Shown piece after piece: positions 35,313 through 44,285 of a stretch of DNA of 64,000 bases (position 1 is its first letter; each line of letters opens with the position of its first letter). The notes under the pieces are model-generated. The model did not search any database, was not told the DNA's origin, and was given only the letters and a program-made list of their open reading frames with translations. This DNA is from JBASEY01 sp964404285 (lineage in GTDB: Bacteria; CSSED10-310). The stretch is from assembly GCA_964404285.1 (NCBI GenBank), contig CAYOJK010000003.1, positions 1 to 64,000 of the forward strand, given 5' to 3'. The translations under genes and the position numbers were made by a program.

Positions 35313-35871
35313 CTTTCTGTCCTCCCGTTTTGTTTTCTTTTAATTGTTTGATCTTTTGTTCCAGAAGCTCAATCTTTTTGACCAGCCGATTCAAATCCTC
35401 TCGCTTTGGAACTTTCAACATTTCTCTTGCCAATGTTCCATCGATCAGGCGAGTGGTCGAATCAGTAACTTTTTCAAGTAAACCTTTAAATTGATCGACA
35501 TGCTTAGGTTTCTTACGAAGTTCTTCGATTTCCGGCTCGTCGGCGGAAGATATTCGCGAGCTGATATGTGTTACCATATCTTTACCTTTAAGAAGCATAT
35601 TGTTTAAGGTTTGAAATAGTGGATTCTCTTTGTTTTTCAAAACATTTAACAAGTTTTCAAGGGAAACTTGCTCTCCATCGTCAGTCGGTTCCGACCGCAT
35701 GATCAGTTGAATCAATGTTTGGCGGGTAATATCCTCACCAGTCACATTATCAATTACTTTGATCGTTTCATTATCACGGATCATCTTTTCAATATCAGAA
35801 AAATTAACATACTCTTTTCGAACCGTGTCGTACATTTTTCTATTTCTATATCGTTTGATTATTCTTTCCAC
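35299..35871 (-). CDS. phaR: PhaR-like polyhydroxyalkanoate synthesis regulator
   Basis: The N-terminus IIKRYRNRKMYDT followed by YVNFSDIEKMI and VIDNVTGEDIT is the PHA accumulation regulator DNA-binding domain (residues about 3-65). A coiled C-terminus follows (KKIELLEQKIKQLKE). PhaR binds DNA and PHA granules and represses phasin genes. The frame extends to 35961, but the GTG at 35871 has AGGAGG six bases upstream and places the domain at the N-terminus, giving 190 residues. Confidence 0.88.
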   Translation of the reverse strand: MERIIKRYRNRKMYDTVRKEYVNFSDIEKMIRDNETIKVIDNVTGEDITRQTLIQLIMRSEPTDDGEQVSLENLLNVLKNKENPLFQTLNNMLLKGKDMVTHISSRISSADEPEIEELRKKPKHVDQFKGLLEKVTDSTTRLIDGTLAREMLKVPKREDLNRLVKKIELLEQKIKQLKENKTGGQKDAEK

Positions 35872-36000
35872 GACTTGCCTCCTAACACAAGCCTGTCTGC
35901 TCAGTCGATTTCCTTGCAGGCTTACAAAAAGTAATATACAACAAATGACGCGGCGCGTCAATAGGCTTTTTTGTAATTGGTTTCCGAATGCCGTTGATGA

Positions 36001-36411
36001 TTATGGTTTTACGGATGTTTTTTGGATAAAGGTCAGATAAAGGGATATCAGCAATACGCCGATAAGAGCTCCTATAGCATCGGCAAGGATATCCATCAGA
36101 TCGAATGTTCGGACTGGTACGAAAAATTGTATGCACTCATCGATGACACCGTAGCCAATAGCGATGGCTGCTCCTTGAACTCTATGGTTTTTTAGATCGG
36201 ATTGTGGGTTTAGGCCGAGCGCCCCGATCCATGAAAGAATTGCCAGAATGCAATAAGTCAGGGTATGTAAAAGCCAGTCAGGCCCCAATGAATGGGTGGC
36301 GGTTGGGCGTCCCCAGAGCGCCATGTACAGTAGGGCAAGCATTTGGGTGAGAGCTGGAATTATTAGGATCAGTCTATAGCGTGAATGAGATATTTTTGTT
36401 AGAAAAGTCAT
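36001..36411 (-). CDS. VanZ-like membrane protein
   Basis: The 136-residue protein has four hydrophobic helices. The segment with DWLLHTLTYCILA, then YGVIDECIQFFVPVRTFDLMDILADAIGALIG, shortened here to its key residues (D-E-x-x-Q, R-x-F-D-x-x-D), is the standard VanZ-like pattern. The biochemical role is unknown. It stands alone between PhaR and the GDP-mannose genes. Confidence 0.83.
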   Translation of the reverse strand: MTFLTKISHSRYRLILIIPALTQMLALLYMALWGRPTATHSLGPDWLLHTLTYCILAILSWIGALGLNPQSDLKNHRVQGAAIAIGYGVIDECIQFFVPVRTFDLMDILADAIGALIGVLLISLYLTFIQKTSVKP

Positions 36412-36559
36412 GATGACTGTGTATCATAAAAGATGGTTAAGACAAAGGATTTCGTTTATAGAGAGGTTGGTTTTCGCTTGTGTTTGGGGGAGGTCTTGCA
36501 GTCTTTGCGGTTGGCAAGTAAAATCGGTCTGGGTTTGTTATTAAGAAAGGGAAAATCCT

Positions 36560-36910
36560 ATGAAAATAGTGGGAAAACCATGGGGACGCGAAATATGGAT
36601 AGCATATGACAACGATCGATATGCTGGAAAGATATTGGAGATAAAACAAGGGCACAGGCTCAGCCTACAGTATCATGAAAAAAAACATGAAACATTGTAT
36701 TTGCTTGAAGGCAAGGTGCGTTTCACGTTGGAGGATGAGTCCGGCAACCTTCAAACGGAAGTGATTCAGCATGGGGGAGTCAAGGTTGTGCCTCCTGGGC
36801 GCAAACATCGTATGGAGGCAATACGGGATTCGATATTGGTTGAATTCTCTTCCCCGGAATTAACAGATGTTGTGCGTCTGGATGATGATTATTCTCGTTG
36901 TCCGGATTGA
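36560..36910 (+). CDS. Cupin, mannose-6-phosphate isomerase type II-like
   Basis: The protein is a single cupin of 116 residues. KPWGREIW opens it, SLQYHEKKHETLYLLEG near residues 32-48 is cupin motif 1 with metal-binding His and Glu, and VPPGRKHRMEA is motif 2. This matches the C-terminal isomerase domain of ManC/AlgA-type bifunctional enzymes, which convert fructose-6-phosphate and mannose-6-phosphate. It lies 20 bases before the guanylyltransferase, so the two usual fusion halves are separate genes here. Confidence 0.85.
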   Translation: MKIVGKPWGREIWIAYDNDRYAGKILEIKQGHRLSLQYHEKKHETLYLLEGKVRFTLEDESGNLQTEVIQHGGVKVVPPGRKHRMEAIRDSILVEFSSPELTDVVRLDDDYSRCPD

Positions 36911-36929
36911 TGTCATTTAGGAAATAAGC

Positions 36930-38027
36930 ATGAAAAGAAAAAACAGTGATATAAACGATAGACTTTATATTGTTATCATGGCCGGTGGCAGGGGAACACG
37001 TTTTTGGCCGGAGAGTCGGGCCCATCAGCCCAAACAGTATTTGAGGATTCTTGGTGATCAGTCGATGATTCGGCAGACTTTTAACCGAATTGAGGCGTTA
37101 GCGCCGCCGGAGCGGGTTTACGTTGTCATAGCTGAAAGTCATTTGAGTCTTCTTCGTGAACATCTGCCGGAATTGCCGTTACAAAATATATTGCTTGAGC
37201 CAGTCGGCCGAAATACGGCGCCCTGTATCGCTTGGGCAAGCTCATTGATTATGCGCCAGGATCCGAATGCCGTCATTGCAACTCTCGCTTCCGATCATAT
37301 CATCAACCCCATGGATGCATTCCAGGAGCAATTGAAAGCTGCAGCTTCTCTTGCTGTTGAAACGGGGAAAATCGTCACGTTGGGAATTCCGCCGGACCGG
37401 CCGGAAACTGGTTACGGATATCTGCAAATGGGTCAAATGTTAGGAGACGTACATGATTTGACGTATTCAGAAGTCCTGCGTTTTATAGAAAAACCGGATC
37501 ATTTATCTGCTGAGCGTTATTTGCAGGAAGGCGGTTATCTGTGGAACAGCGGAATGTTTATTTTTACCGCTGAACGTATTTTGGCGGAAATAGGCACGCA
37601 TCAATCAGAAATCATGGAAGGCATAACTGAAATTGTTGAAAGCGGTAACGATCAGCAAGTGTTGACTAAAATATTTTCGGATTTGCCTTCTATCTCGGTT
37701 GATACGGGTGTAATGGAAAGAATCCATGGAATACTGGGGATGCCGGTCAATTTTGATTGGTCTGATGTGGGGAGTTGGTATTCATTATACGAACATATTA
37801 CGCCTGATGAAGAGGGAAATTACCCTTTGGGCCAATGTGTATTTGAATCTTGCAAACGCGTGTTGGGATGGGGTAAAGATCGCTTGATCGTTGGAATAGG
37901 TTTAGAAGATGTTATTATTGTCGATACGCCGGATGCTGTTTTAATATGTCGAAAAGATATGGCCCAAAAAGTGGGAGAAATAACCAAACTTTTGGAACGT
38001 TCGAATACGTTGAAACGTTATACTTAA
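36930..38027 (+). CDS. manC: Mannose-1-phosphate guanylyltransferase
   Basis: The enzyme makes GDP-mannose from mannose-1-phosphate and GTP. The nucleotidyl motif VIMAGGRGTRFWPES is near residue 11, PKQYLRI follows, FIEKPD is near 182 and FDWSDVGSW near 275. At 365 residues it lacks the cupin domain of full-length ManC. It would supply mannose or a derivative for the surface glycans encoded elsewhere in the window. Confidence 0.93.
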   Translation: MKRKNSDINDRLYIVIMAGGRGTRFWPESRAHQPKQYLRILGDQSMIRQTFNRIEALAPPERVYVVIAESHLSLLREHLPELPLQNILLEPVGRNTAPCIAWASSLIMRQDPNAVIATLASDHIINPMDAFQEQLKAAASLAVETGKIVTLGIPPDRPETGYGYLQMGQMLGDVHDLTYSEVLRFIEKPDHLSAERYLQEGGYLWNSGMFIFTAERILAEIGTHQSEIMEGITEIVESGNDQQVLTKIFSDLPSISVDTGVMERIHGILGMPVNFDWSDVGSWYSLYEHITPDEEGNYPLGQCVFESCKRVLGWGKDRLIVGIGLEDVIIVDTPDAVLICRKDMAQKVGEITKLLERSNTLKRYT

Positions 38028-38095
38028 ACTTAGGAATTCAACTGGATTGTTAGGAATAATCTGGATACGAACGGTTTTTTGAAAGGAGAAACTCA

Positions 38096-39100
38096 ATGAA
38101 TAAAATTCTGAATCTGGTTATCATACTATGTCTGTCCAGTCATTTGTTGTATGCTGTTGAAACAGAAACCAATCTGCCGGAAAAATCTTTATCCGATACG
38201 AATCGCATTATCGCGAAAGTCAACGATCATCCGATATACTTTGATGAAGTTGAGAGTCGTATTGATAATTTCGAAAAGAAATTTCAGGAAATCAATCCTG
38301 AAATGAAGCTTCCAGAAGACAAGCGTCAAAAAATGCGGCAGGAGTTTCTTGACAGAATGATACGAGAAAAGATTCAGGAACTCGCCGCTGAAACCAAGCA
38401 GATAACTGTTGAAGAATCTGAAATAGATGAGCGTATCCGTCAATTACAAGTGTTGTTTGGCGAAGGTGAAAAAGCGGAAGAACGCTTTTTAAGCGGTATT
38501 TCTGATATGCAGGAGTTTAGAAAAAATATCGCTAAACAGATTCGTATCGATAAATTCATGGACACTCTTTTAAAAGAACCGGAAATCTCTGATGAGGAAA
38601 TATCGGCGTATTATAATGACAATATCGATCGCTTGAAAGAAGAAGAAATGGTTGAGATTCAACAATTGACGTGGCGTTTACCCCCGCGTGAAGATGCAAG
38701 CTATGCTGAAAAATTAGCGGAAGCAACTGCACAAGCGGAAGAAGTCGTTAGGGAAGCCCAGTCAGGCAGAGATTTTACCGAGCTTGTCAAAACGTATTCT
38801 AATGACCCTAAAGTTGCTGAAAATGATGGAATCATTGGATGGGTCAGAAAAAAACAGTTAATTGAACAAATGGAAAAAGTGGTATTCGGTCTGGCAGTCG
38901 GCGAAGTGTCTCAACCTATACAAACAGAACTCGGCGTCATTGTCGTAAAAGCTCTAAATAAAAAGGAAGCCAGAACCCCTGCCTTGGAAGACGTTCGCGA
39001 TAATATAAAAGATGGATTGATCCGAACCAAACAGGGGCAATCACGAGAAAAAATCTATCAGGATTTGAAAAGTCAGGCCAAAATCGAAATACTTCTCTAA
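38096..39100 (+). CDS. Periplasmic peptidyl-prolyl isomerase, SurA/PrsA-like (parvulin)
   Basis: A signal peptide (about 1-20) leads a chaperone-like N-terminal domain (IAKVNDHPIYFDEVE near 38) and a parvulin domain (about 185-285) with VREAQSGRDFTELVKTYS, GIIGWV and LAVGEVSQPI. Such proteins help fold and deliver outer-membrane proteins. A GAAAGGAG site precedes the ATG. It faces the DUF1573 gene with only ten bases between stops. Confidence 0.9.
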   Translation: MNKILNLVIILCLSSHLLYAVETETNLPEKSLSDTNRIIAKVNDHPIYFDEVESRIDNFEKKFQEINPEMKLPEDKRQKMRQEFLDRMIREKIQELAAETKQITVEESEIDERIRQLQVLFGEGEKAEERFLSGISDMQEFRKNIAKQIRIDKFMDTLLKEPEISDEEISAYYNDNIDRLKEEEMVEIQQLTWRLPPREDASYAEKLAEATAQAEEVVREAQSGRDFTELVKTYSNDPKVAENDGIIGWVRKKQLIEQMEKVVFGLAVGEVSQPIQTELGVIVVKALNKKEARTPALEDVRDNIKDGLIRTKQGQSREKIYQDLKSQAKIEILL

Positions 39101-39110
39101 AACGACGACT

Positions 39111-40250
39111 TTACTCAGCAGAGTCCGGCGCAGAGTCCCCAGTGTCTTCGGGTTCGGTTGCCGTGTTTGTCATCGATTCCTGTCCGGTTTGATCTGATAC
39201 AGGGATGAAAATAAAACCAAAAATCGGCACGTTAAAAGTTGGCGTAGAAGCCTCATGGGTTTCTATCACCAGGTTGTCCGAAAAGCGTCCAACTCTATCC
39301 TCAGGAATCGTAATCGTGACAACAACGTTGTATTTACGGTTTTCACTGACAGTCTCAACCGAATACTGCATCCAATCAAATGATGATTGCACCACCGGCG
39401 GTTTTAAATTCGGTTCTTCACCTGCCTTTTCGATTGTAAATGTTTTCGTGATGACTTGCCCTGGATCAACTGTTCCAAGATAACCTTGGGTAGGATAAAT
39501 TGATACGGCGCTCCGAACATACGCCAAAACCCTGATACGAATTGTTTTCTGAATATGGTGGTCTGTCAGAATCTCAACATAACCCGAAAATGTTCCAACC
39601 GGCGCCGAGTCTAAAAGCGTGACCGTAATGTCCCATTCGGTTACGGAAGAATCACCAGACTGTGATACCGGCTTGAGTATTGCTTGAAGGTCGTCGGAAT
39701 CCGTTAAAACCTCTTTTATGGAAACAGCGACGTTTTTGTCTGCTCGCACACGGATAGTCTCGACAGATTCCTGCCCTTCAGTGACCTTTTTGAACAAAAC
39801 ATACCAGGGATCAATAGACAAAATACTGACAATGCGTCCGGAAAGTGTGAACTCAATCCAGTATGGTTCTACCTGATCAGTTGATGAATCAGTGTACACA
39901 CTGACTTTTTTGGAAAAATCACCGTCGGTGTATTCAGGTTCATAGATGACGGTTAAACGCCGTATGTCACCTGGGTTTAAGGGAGCATCATCATCGAGTT
40001 CCGCCTTACAACCGCAATCAGAGCGAATCTGTTGAAGATCGATAGGTTTGTCCGAAGAATTAACAATTAAAAATGTGAACGATGCGGTTTCGCCCCAGAA
40101 GATATCGCCCATGTCATGCGTCAATGTGTTAACAAAAAGTCCTGGTATTGAGGTTTCAACTTGAGGAATGTCGGTTTCCAATACTGACGCTGAAATCAAT
40201 GTACATAGAAAATACAGAGCGATCACGTAAATGCTTAACTGTCGCATCAT
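39111..40250 (-). CDS. Secreted DUF1573-domain protein
   Basis: A signal peptide (about 1-22) is followed by a DUF1573/ASPM-SPD-2-Hydin-like immunoglobulin fold: HDMGDIFWGETASFTFLIVN, then SDCGC near residue 80 and YEP at its end. Two more Ig-like units seem to follow up to about 345, and the last 25 residues are acidic and disordered. Function is unknown; the family is common in secreted proteins of Bacteroidetes and Planctomycetes-like bacteria. It overlaps the upstream gene by four bases. Confidence 0.82.
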   Translation of the reverse strand: MMRQLSIYVIALYFLCTLISASVLETDIPQVETSIPGLFVNTLTHDMGDIFWGETASFTFLIVNSSDKPIDLQQIRSDCGCKAELDDDAPLNPGDIRRLTVIYEPEYTDGDFSKKVSVYTDSSTDQVEPYWIEFTLSGRIVSILSIDPWYVLFKKVTEGQESVETIRVRADKNVAVSIKEVLTDSDDLQAILKPVSQSGDSSVTEWDITVTLLDSAPVGTFSGYVEILTDHHIQKTIRIRVLAYVRSAVSIYPTQGYLGTVDPGQVITKTFTIEKAGEEPNLKPPVVQSSFDWMQYSVETVSENRKYNVVVTITIPEDRVGRFSDNLVIETHEASTPTFNVPIFGFIFIPVSDQTGQESMTNTATEPEDTGDSAPDSAE

Positions 40251-40849
40251 TCATAATCTCCTTTAACTGACAAAGACGTTGTAGAATTCTCAACACAGAT
40301 ACTTTTCAAACAGTCGTAGTTACAATATTGACATTGATAATCAAGAATAGTCTGATTAGTATCCATATAAACAATGATTGGCTTTCGTAACTGTTGTTCT
40401 ATGCAGTGAAAATCAACTATTGGCGCTGTAAATCGATCATAGTTGACCGAGCGGAGATTGGTGATGTAATCCAGATAAGCTTCTGCTCGGCGATGAAGAA
40501 ATACAATACAACAGCGAAGGTCATTTTGGGCAACACTGTCCACAAGCTTTTCAAATGGCGCTATCTGAGCGAATGAGGCTGGTTGTAGTGGGTCGATGAT
40601 AAGGATGACAGATTTTTTGCGATGCTCAGAAATCCACTGGTTCAAGGTCAAGGTTTCCAGCGTTGGTGAGAGTCTGAATAAGTGGGTTGTTTTCGCCAGC
40701 GATTCAAACTGAGGCGTTAACGATGGTTCCGTAGCTTTCCTATTAAAAAAACCGATGTCATCATCGGATATCCCCGCCGTCGATACAGCGATGAAGACGC
40801 CTAAGCAAACAAAAAGAAGACTGTGTGTTTTTACCAGTAAACTCATCAT
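40247..40849 (-). CDS. Secreted thioredoxin-fold-like protein with Cys-rich C-terminus
   Basis: A signal peptide (about 1-24) leads a domain with KSVILIIDPLQPASFAQIAPFEKL, which resembles the beta-alpha start of redoxin folds but lacks a CxxC in the usual place. Near the C-terminus the sequence YQCQYCNYDCLKSIC holds four Cys residues. It could be a redox or metal-binding protein, but I cannot name a family. It is coupled to the DUF1573 gene. The sequence upstream of its start contains the non-coding part of the direct repeat. Confidence 0.6.
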   Translation of the reverse strand: MMSLLVKTHSLLFVCLGVFIAVSTAGISDDDIGFFNRKATEPSLTPQFESLAKTTHLFRLSPTLETLTLNQWISEHRKKSVILIIDPLQPASFAQIAPFEKLVDSVAQNDLRCCIVFLHRRAEAYLDYITNLRSVNYDRFTAPIVDFHCIEQQLRKPIIVYMDTNQTILDYQCQYCNYDCLKSICVENSTTSLSVKGDYE

Positions 40850-40907
40850 CGACGCTTGAATTTATCAAATTAGTTCACCGATCACAAGCTGGGTGATGCG
40901 TAGCGGG

Positions 40908-41306
40908 TATGAAACAAATTTCTGTTTTTGTCAAATTTGTCAAGACACACTTTTTTTCTAAGGATTATGAGCTGCCGCCTCAATGCGCCACGACAAAAAA
41001 GAGACTCGTTGCTCAGCTCGAATGCGTTCGTCGCCTTTGGTCCAAAGGCTCTCTAAAACCTCACCTGTCGATCAATAGAGATAAAGGGTGAGCCAATCAG
41101 ACGTCCCGAATACTTTCTCGAAGTGAGGATCGGACATGCCGGTAAAGAAAACGAGGGGCGCAGCGCTGTAACCTGACGGTGAATCCGGCCAGACAATAGG
41201 AGCTAAAAGTTCTATCTCGGTTGTCCCAGGGGAAACATCAACTTTATAATACCGAACATCTTCCGGAAGCCAAGATATCCCATCGGCTGGAGGAGGAAAA
41301 TAAAAA
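40908..41306. repeat. Direct repeat copy 1 (399 bp)
   Basis: This stretch is identical, base for base as far as I can read, to 41590-41988, in the same orientation at an offset of 682. It contains the 3' part of the secreted protein gene (to its stop at 41072) and 164 bases beyond the stop. The identity stops sharply at both ends. Confidence 0.95.
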
Positions 41307-41548
41307 GCGTTCTGCGGTTTCAATTCTGATCCTGCCGCCCAGACCGCGAAAAGCGGTATTTCTTTAAAAGTCTCCTGCGTCGGATTATGAATATCGACAT
41401 AAATGTAGACGATATCACCAGGATGGAATTCTTCCGAGGATACCCGAAAGCTTACGCCCAAATCCCTGGATGCTATAGAATCGACGGAGAAACACTCAAC
41501 GGAAATGGCCACAAACACACATGCCAAAAAAATGATAACTTTTTTCAT
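41072..41548 (-). CDS. Secreted Ig-like protein (158 aa), unknown function
   Basis: The ATG at 41548 has AAGGAGG just upstream and gives a clean signal peptide (MKKVIIFLACVFVAI, cleaved near residue 22). The frame runs further up to 41665, but that part lacks signal-peptide character. The mature part is beta-rich (SSEEFHPGDIVYIYVDIHNPT, then PGTTEIELLAPIVWPDS), like an Ig or intracellular proteinase inhibitor-type fold. I do not recognise the family. Its 3' half is duplicated just upstream as a fragment. Confidence 0.72.
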   Translation of the reverse strand: MKKVIIFLACVFVAISVECFSVDSIASRDLGVSFRVSSEEFHPGDIVYIYVDIHNPTQETFKEIPLFAVWAAGSELKPQNAFYFPPPADGISWLPEDVRYYKVDVSPGTTEIELLAPIVWPDSPSGYSAAPLVFFTGMSDPHFEKVFGTSDWLTLYLY

Positions 41549-41587
41549 CTGAAGCCTCCTTTCGTGGTTACACCACTCACTACGATA

Positions 41588-41616
41588 AATATGAAACAAA
41601 TTTCTGTTTTTGTCAA
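41588..41616 (-). promoter_or_regulatory. Candidate promoter of the secreted Ig-like gene, formed at the repeat edge
   Basis: On the minus strand TTGACA (41616-41611) and CATATT (41593-41588) are 17 bases apart, with a second TTGACA at 41625-41620. The -35 lies inside repeat copy 2 and the -10 straddles its edge. In copy 1 the same -35 precedes CATACC, a poorer -10. Confidence 0.4.
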
Positions 41617-41988
41617 ATTTGTCAAGACACACTTTTTTTCTAAGGATTATGAGCTGCCGCCTCAATGCGCCACGACAAAAAAGAGACTCGTTGCTCAGCT
41701 CGAATGCGTTCGTCGCCTTTGGTCCAAAGGCTCTCTAAAACCTCACCTGTCGATCAATAGAGATAAAGGGTGAGCCAATCAGACGTCCCGAATACTTTCT
41801 CGAAGTGAGGATCGGACATGCCGGTAAAGAAAACGAGGGGCGCAGCGCTGTAACCTGACGGTGAATCCGGCCAGACAATAGGAGCTAAAAGTTCTATCTC
41901 GGTTGTCCCAGGGGAAACATCAACTTTATAATACCGAACATCTTCCGGAAGCCAAGATATCCCATCGGCTGGAGGAGGAAAATAAAAA
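41590..41988. repeat. Direct repeat copy 2 (399 bp)
   Basis: This is the second identical copy of 40908-41306. Its right end (41989) leads into unrelated sequence before dsbD. Its left end lies 41 bases upstream of the ATG of the intact gene, so the piece that in copy 1 precedes the thioredoxin-like gene here precedes the Ig-like gene. Confidence 0.95.
41754..41988 (-). pseudogene. 5'-truncated copy of the secreted Ig-like protein gene
   Basis: Read on the minus strand, copy 2 encodes the last 77 or so residues of the adjacent intact protein (from FYFPPPADG to the stop at 41754). The signal peptide and N-terminal half are absent, an in-frame TAA lies just upstream, and there is no start codon, so it cannot make a secreted product. 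The sequence is undecayed, which points to a recent duplication. Confidence 0.88.
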
Positions 41989-42088
41989 ACACCAGCTTAA
42001 ACGGTTTAAAGGTGATAACGACTATACTTTTTGATCGTTCTACTTTATAATTCGATTCTTTAACTGGAGGATATCCGGAGGCATAGCG

Positions 42089-43909
42089 ATGAAAAAGAAA
42101 GTAAAAGCACTTGTAATGATTATTGGCTGCCTGGTGGGATTGGGCGCTTTCAGTAGCGCTTCGGAAGTAAAGCTGTCAACAGAGATATCACATAGTTCAG
42201 TGTCTGCCGGAGAAAACTTTACGTTGACTGTCAACTATGCGGTGCCTAACGAGCACCATTTAACCGACAATTTTTTTGAGCTGGATTTGGATGCGCTGGA
42301 GGGATTTGAGTTTGGCCTTCAGCAACCTTCAGCAGGCCAGTTTGATGACGGTGAACTTGTTCGACGCGGTCAAGCCTGGATTCGTGTTGTTGTTCAGGTG
42401 GACTCCGAAGTTATACCCGGCGATTATACACTAACTGGGAAGGCCTCCTATCAAATTTGTCAGGAAACACCGAGTTTTATGTGTTTTCCTCCCGTTGAGC
42501 TTGATTTCTCGACTGCGATAACCGTAGTTGGTCGTGATATGACCTCAGTTCAAAATCCCAAAATAGATCATGAAAAAGATATCGACCAATCCGAAGAGGA
42601 CTTTGGGGAAATGACGCTTGAAAAGCGCCTTCTAAAAGCATTAGGTGATAACCTATTGCTGGCATTTTTTCTGGTGTTCATCGCCGGCTTTTTAACGAGT
42701 CTTACGCCATGTGTATATCCGATGATCCCCATTACAATTAGTTACATTGGCGGCAGCAGCGCCGGACAGTCAAAATCGAAGGGGTTCATCCTATCTTTAT
42801 TTTACGTCCTTGGTCTTGCGATAGTTTACGCCATTTTAGGTGTTTCCGCCGCCGCTACAGGAGGCCTATTCGGCGCTGTGACTCAGTCACCATGGGTAAT
42901 TGGATTTGTCGCATTGGTATTCTTCATCATGGGTTTATCGATGCTGGGCGCTTTTGATATTCAATTGCCGTCTTCCATTCAAGGTAAATTGCAGGCCGGC
43001 GGCCCTAAGGGCGGGTTGTGGGGCGCTGTTGGGATGGGGATGGTTGCCGGCTTGATCGCTGCGCCTTGTGCCGGACCGATAATCGTCGCTTTAATGACAT
43101 ATATCGCTTCGACAGGAAATATTCTGCTCGGTTTTATTTTGATGCTTGGTTTTGCCTTCGGAATGGGCCTGTTATTTATAGCTCTAGGAACTTTTTCAGG
43201 ACTGCTTACATCCTTGCCGGCTGCCGGTTTGTGGATGGATAAGATCAAAAAGATTTTCGGCGTTGTTATGATTGCTGCAGCATTGTATCTAATTAAACCA
43301 TTAGTATCTCCCCCTATTTACGGCTTTTTGATCGGCCTTGGCATGGCGCTTTTAGGGGCAACTCTAGGGGCATTCACGCCTATTAAAAATGAAGATCCGA
43401 TCCTTAAAATTCTTCTTAAAGCAGTTGCTGTTCTGATTACTGTGTTAGGGATATACTTTGTCGTCAGCCTGACACCGGTACCTGGAAAAATTGTTCCGGA
43501 ACAGGCTTTTACCTCTTCCGAGACACCGAAGAGCGCTGAAGACTCACTTTGGCGGACGGATTTTGAACAGGCATTGAAAGATGCTCAAAATCAGAACAAA
43601 AACATCATTTTAGATTTTGGGGCCGATTGGTGTAAAGCCTGTAAAGATTTAGAGCGTTTAACGTTTGCTGACTCAGACGTAACCAAACGATTACAATCAT
43701 TTATAGCAGTTAAAATAGACGGCACAAATATTAAAGACCCGTCTGTCAAGAGTATTCAATCAAAATTTTCGGTTATTGGGCTTCCCACAGTCATCATTCT
43801 GGATTCTCAAGGAGATGAGCAGGGAAGATTTACCAGTTTTCTACCTCCTGAACAGTTTATTAAATTTCTTGATCAAACGCTCTCATCTGATACGATAGAG
43901 ATGGAGTGA
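42089..43909 (+). CDS. dsbD: Thiol:disulfide interchange protein DsbD
   Basis: DsbD carries electrons from cytoplasmic thioredoxin to the periplasm. A signal peptide (about 1-24) precedes the alpha domain with its Cys pair in CQETPSFMC near residue 123. The membrane beta domain (about 185-455) has TPCVYP near 207 and APCAGP near 326. The gamma thioredoxin domain has DWCKAC near 513. All six redox Cys residues are present. Thioredoxin follows 17 bases downstream, its natural electron donor. Confidence 0.95.
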   Translation: MKKKVKALVMIIGCLVGLGAFSSASEVKLSTEISHSSVSAGENFTLTVNYAVPNEHHLTDNFFELDLDALEGFEFGLQQPSAGQFDDGELVRRGQAWIRVVVQVDSEVIPGDYTLTGKASYQICQETPSFMCFPPVELDFSTAITVVGRDMTSVQNPKIDHEKDIDQSEEDFGEMTLEKRLLKALGDNLLLAFFLVFIAGFLTSLTPCVYPMIPITISYIGGSSAGQSKSKGFILSLFYVLGLAIVYAILGVSAAATGGLFGAVTQSPWVIGFVALVFFIMGLSMLGAFDIQLPSSIQGKLQAGGPKGGLWGAVGMGMVAGLIAAPCAGPIIVALMTYIASTGNILLGFILMLGFAFGMGLLFIALGTFSGLLTSLPAAGLWMDKIKKIFGVVMIAAALYLIKPLVSPPIYGFLIGLGMALLGATLGAFTPIKNEDPILKILLKAVAVLITVLGIYFVVSLTPVPGKIVPEQAFTSSETPKSAEDSLWRTDFEQALKDAQNQNKNIILDFGADWCKACKDLERLTFADSDVTKRLQSFIAVKIDGTNIKDPSVKSIQSKFSVIGLPTVIILDSQGDEQGRFTSFLPPEQFIKFLDQTLSSDTIEME

Positions 43910-43926
43910 TTCGAAAGGAGCTGTGA

Positions 43927-44241
43927 ATGCAATCTGTAAACAAAGAGCAATTTTCTGAAATTATCAGCAAATCACAAAAACTCGTTGTCGTAGATTGTGG
44001 AGCCGCTTGGTGTGGTCCATGCAAAAAATTGACACCGATTATTGAAGAGTTGGGTGTCAGCATGGGTGATAAAATAGATGTCATCTATGTAGATGCTGGT
44101 GAACAACCTGCCTTGGCTCAAGCACACGGTGTGATGTCACTGCCAACCTTATTGTTTTTTAAAAACGGTGAGATTTTAGATCGAATCATTGGGCTGGTGA
44201 GTAGGGATAAGATTGTTGAAAAAATCAATTCACTTGCCTAA
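43927..44241 (+). CDS. trxA: Thioredoxin
   Basis: The 104-residue protein has the active site WCGPC at residues 28-32, the cis-Pro in SLPTL near 72, and the usual fold length. A GAAAGGAG site precedes the ATG. It has no signal peptide, so it is cytoplasmic, and is presumably co-transcribed with dsbD, to which it can give electrons. Confidence 0.93.
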   Translation: MQSVNKEQFSEIISKSQKLVVVDCGAAWCGPCKKLTPIIEELGVSMGDKIDVIYVDAGEQPALAQAHGVMSLPTLLFFKNGEILDRIIGLVSRDKIVEKINSLA

Positions 44242-44285
44242 CCACGTTGGTGATTGGACTATAATATTACCGGCGAAGTGATTGT

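Noticed and set aside
41042..41049. Short palindrome GCCTTTGG/CCAAAGGC at 41033-41049 as a terminator
   Set aside because: An 8-bp stem with a one-base loop and no T-run is not a credible terminator; it may be chance.
40909..41091. A 60-residue plus-strand frame repeated identically at 41591-41773
   Set aside because: It exists twice only because the DNA is duplicated. It runs antisense to the end of the secreted protein gene, has no ribosome site and no protein-like features.
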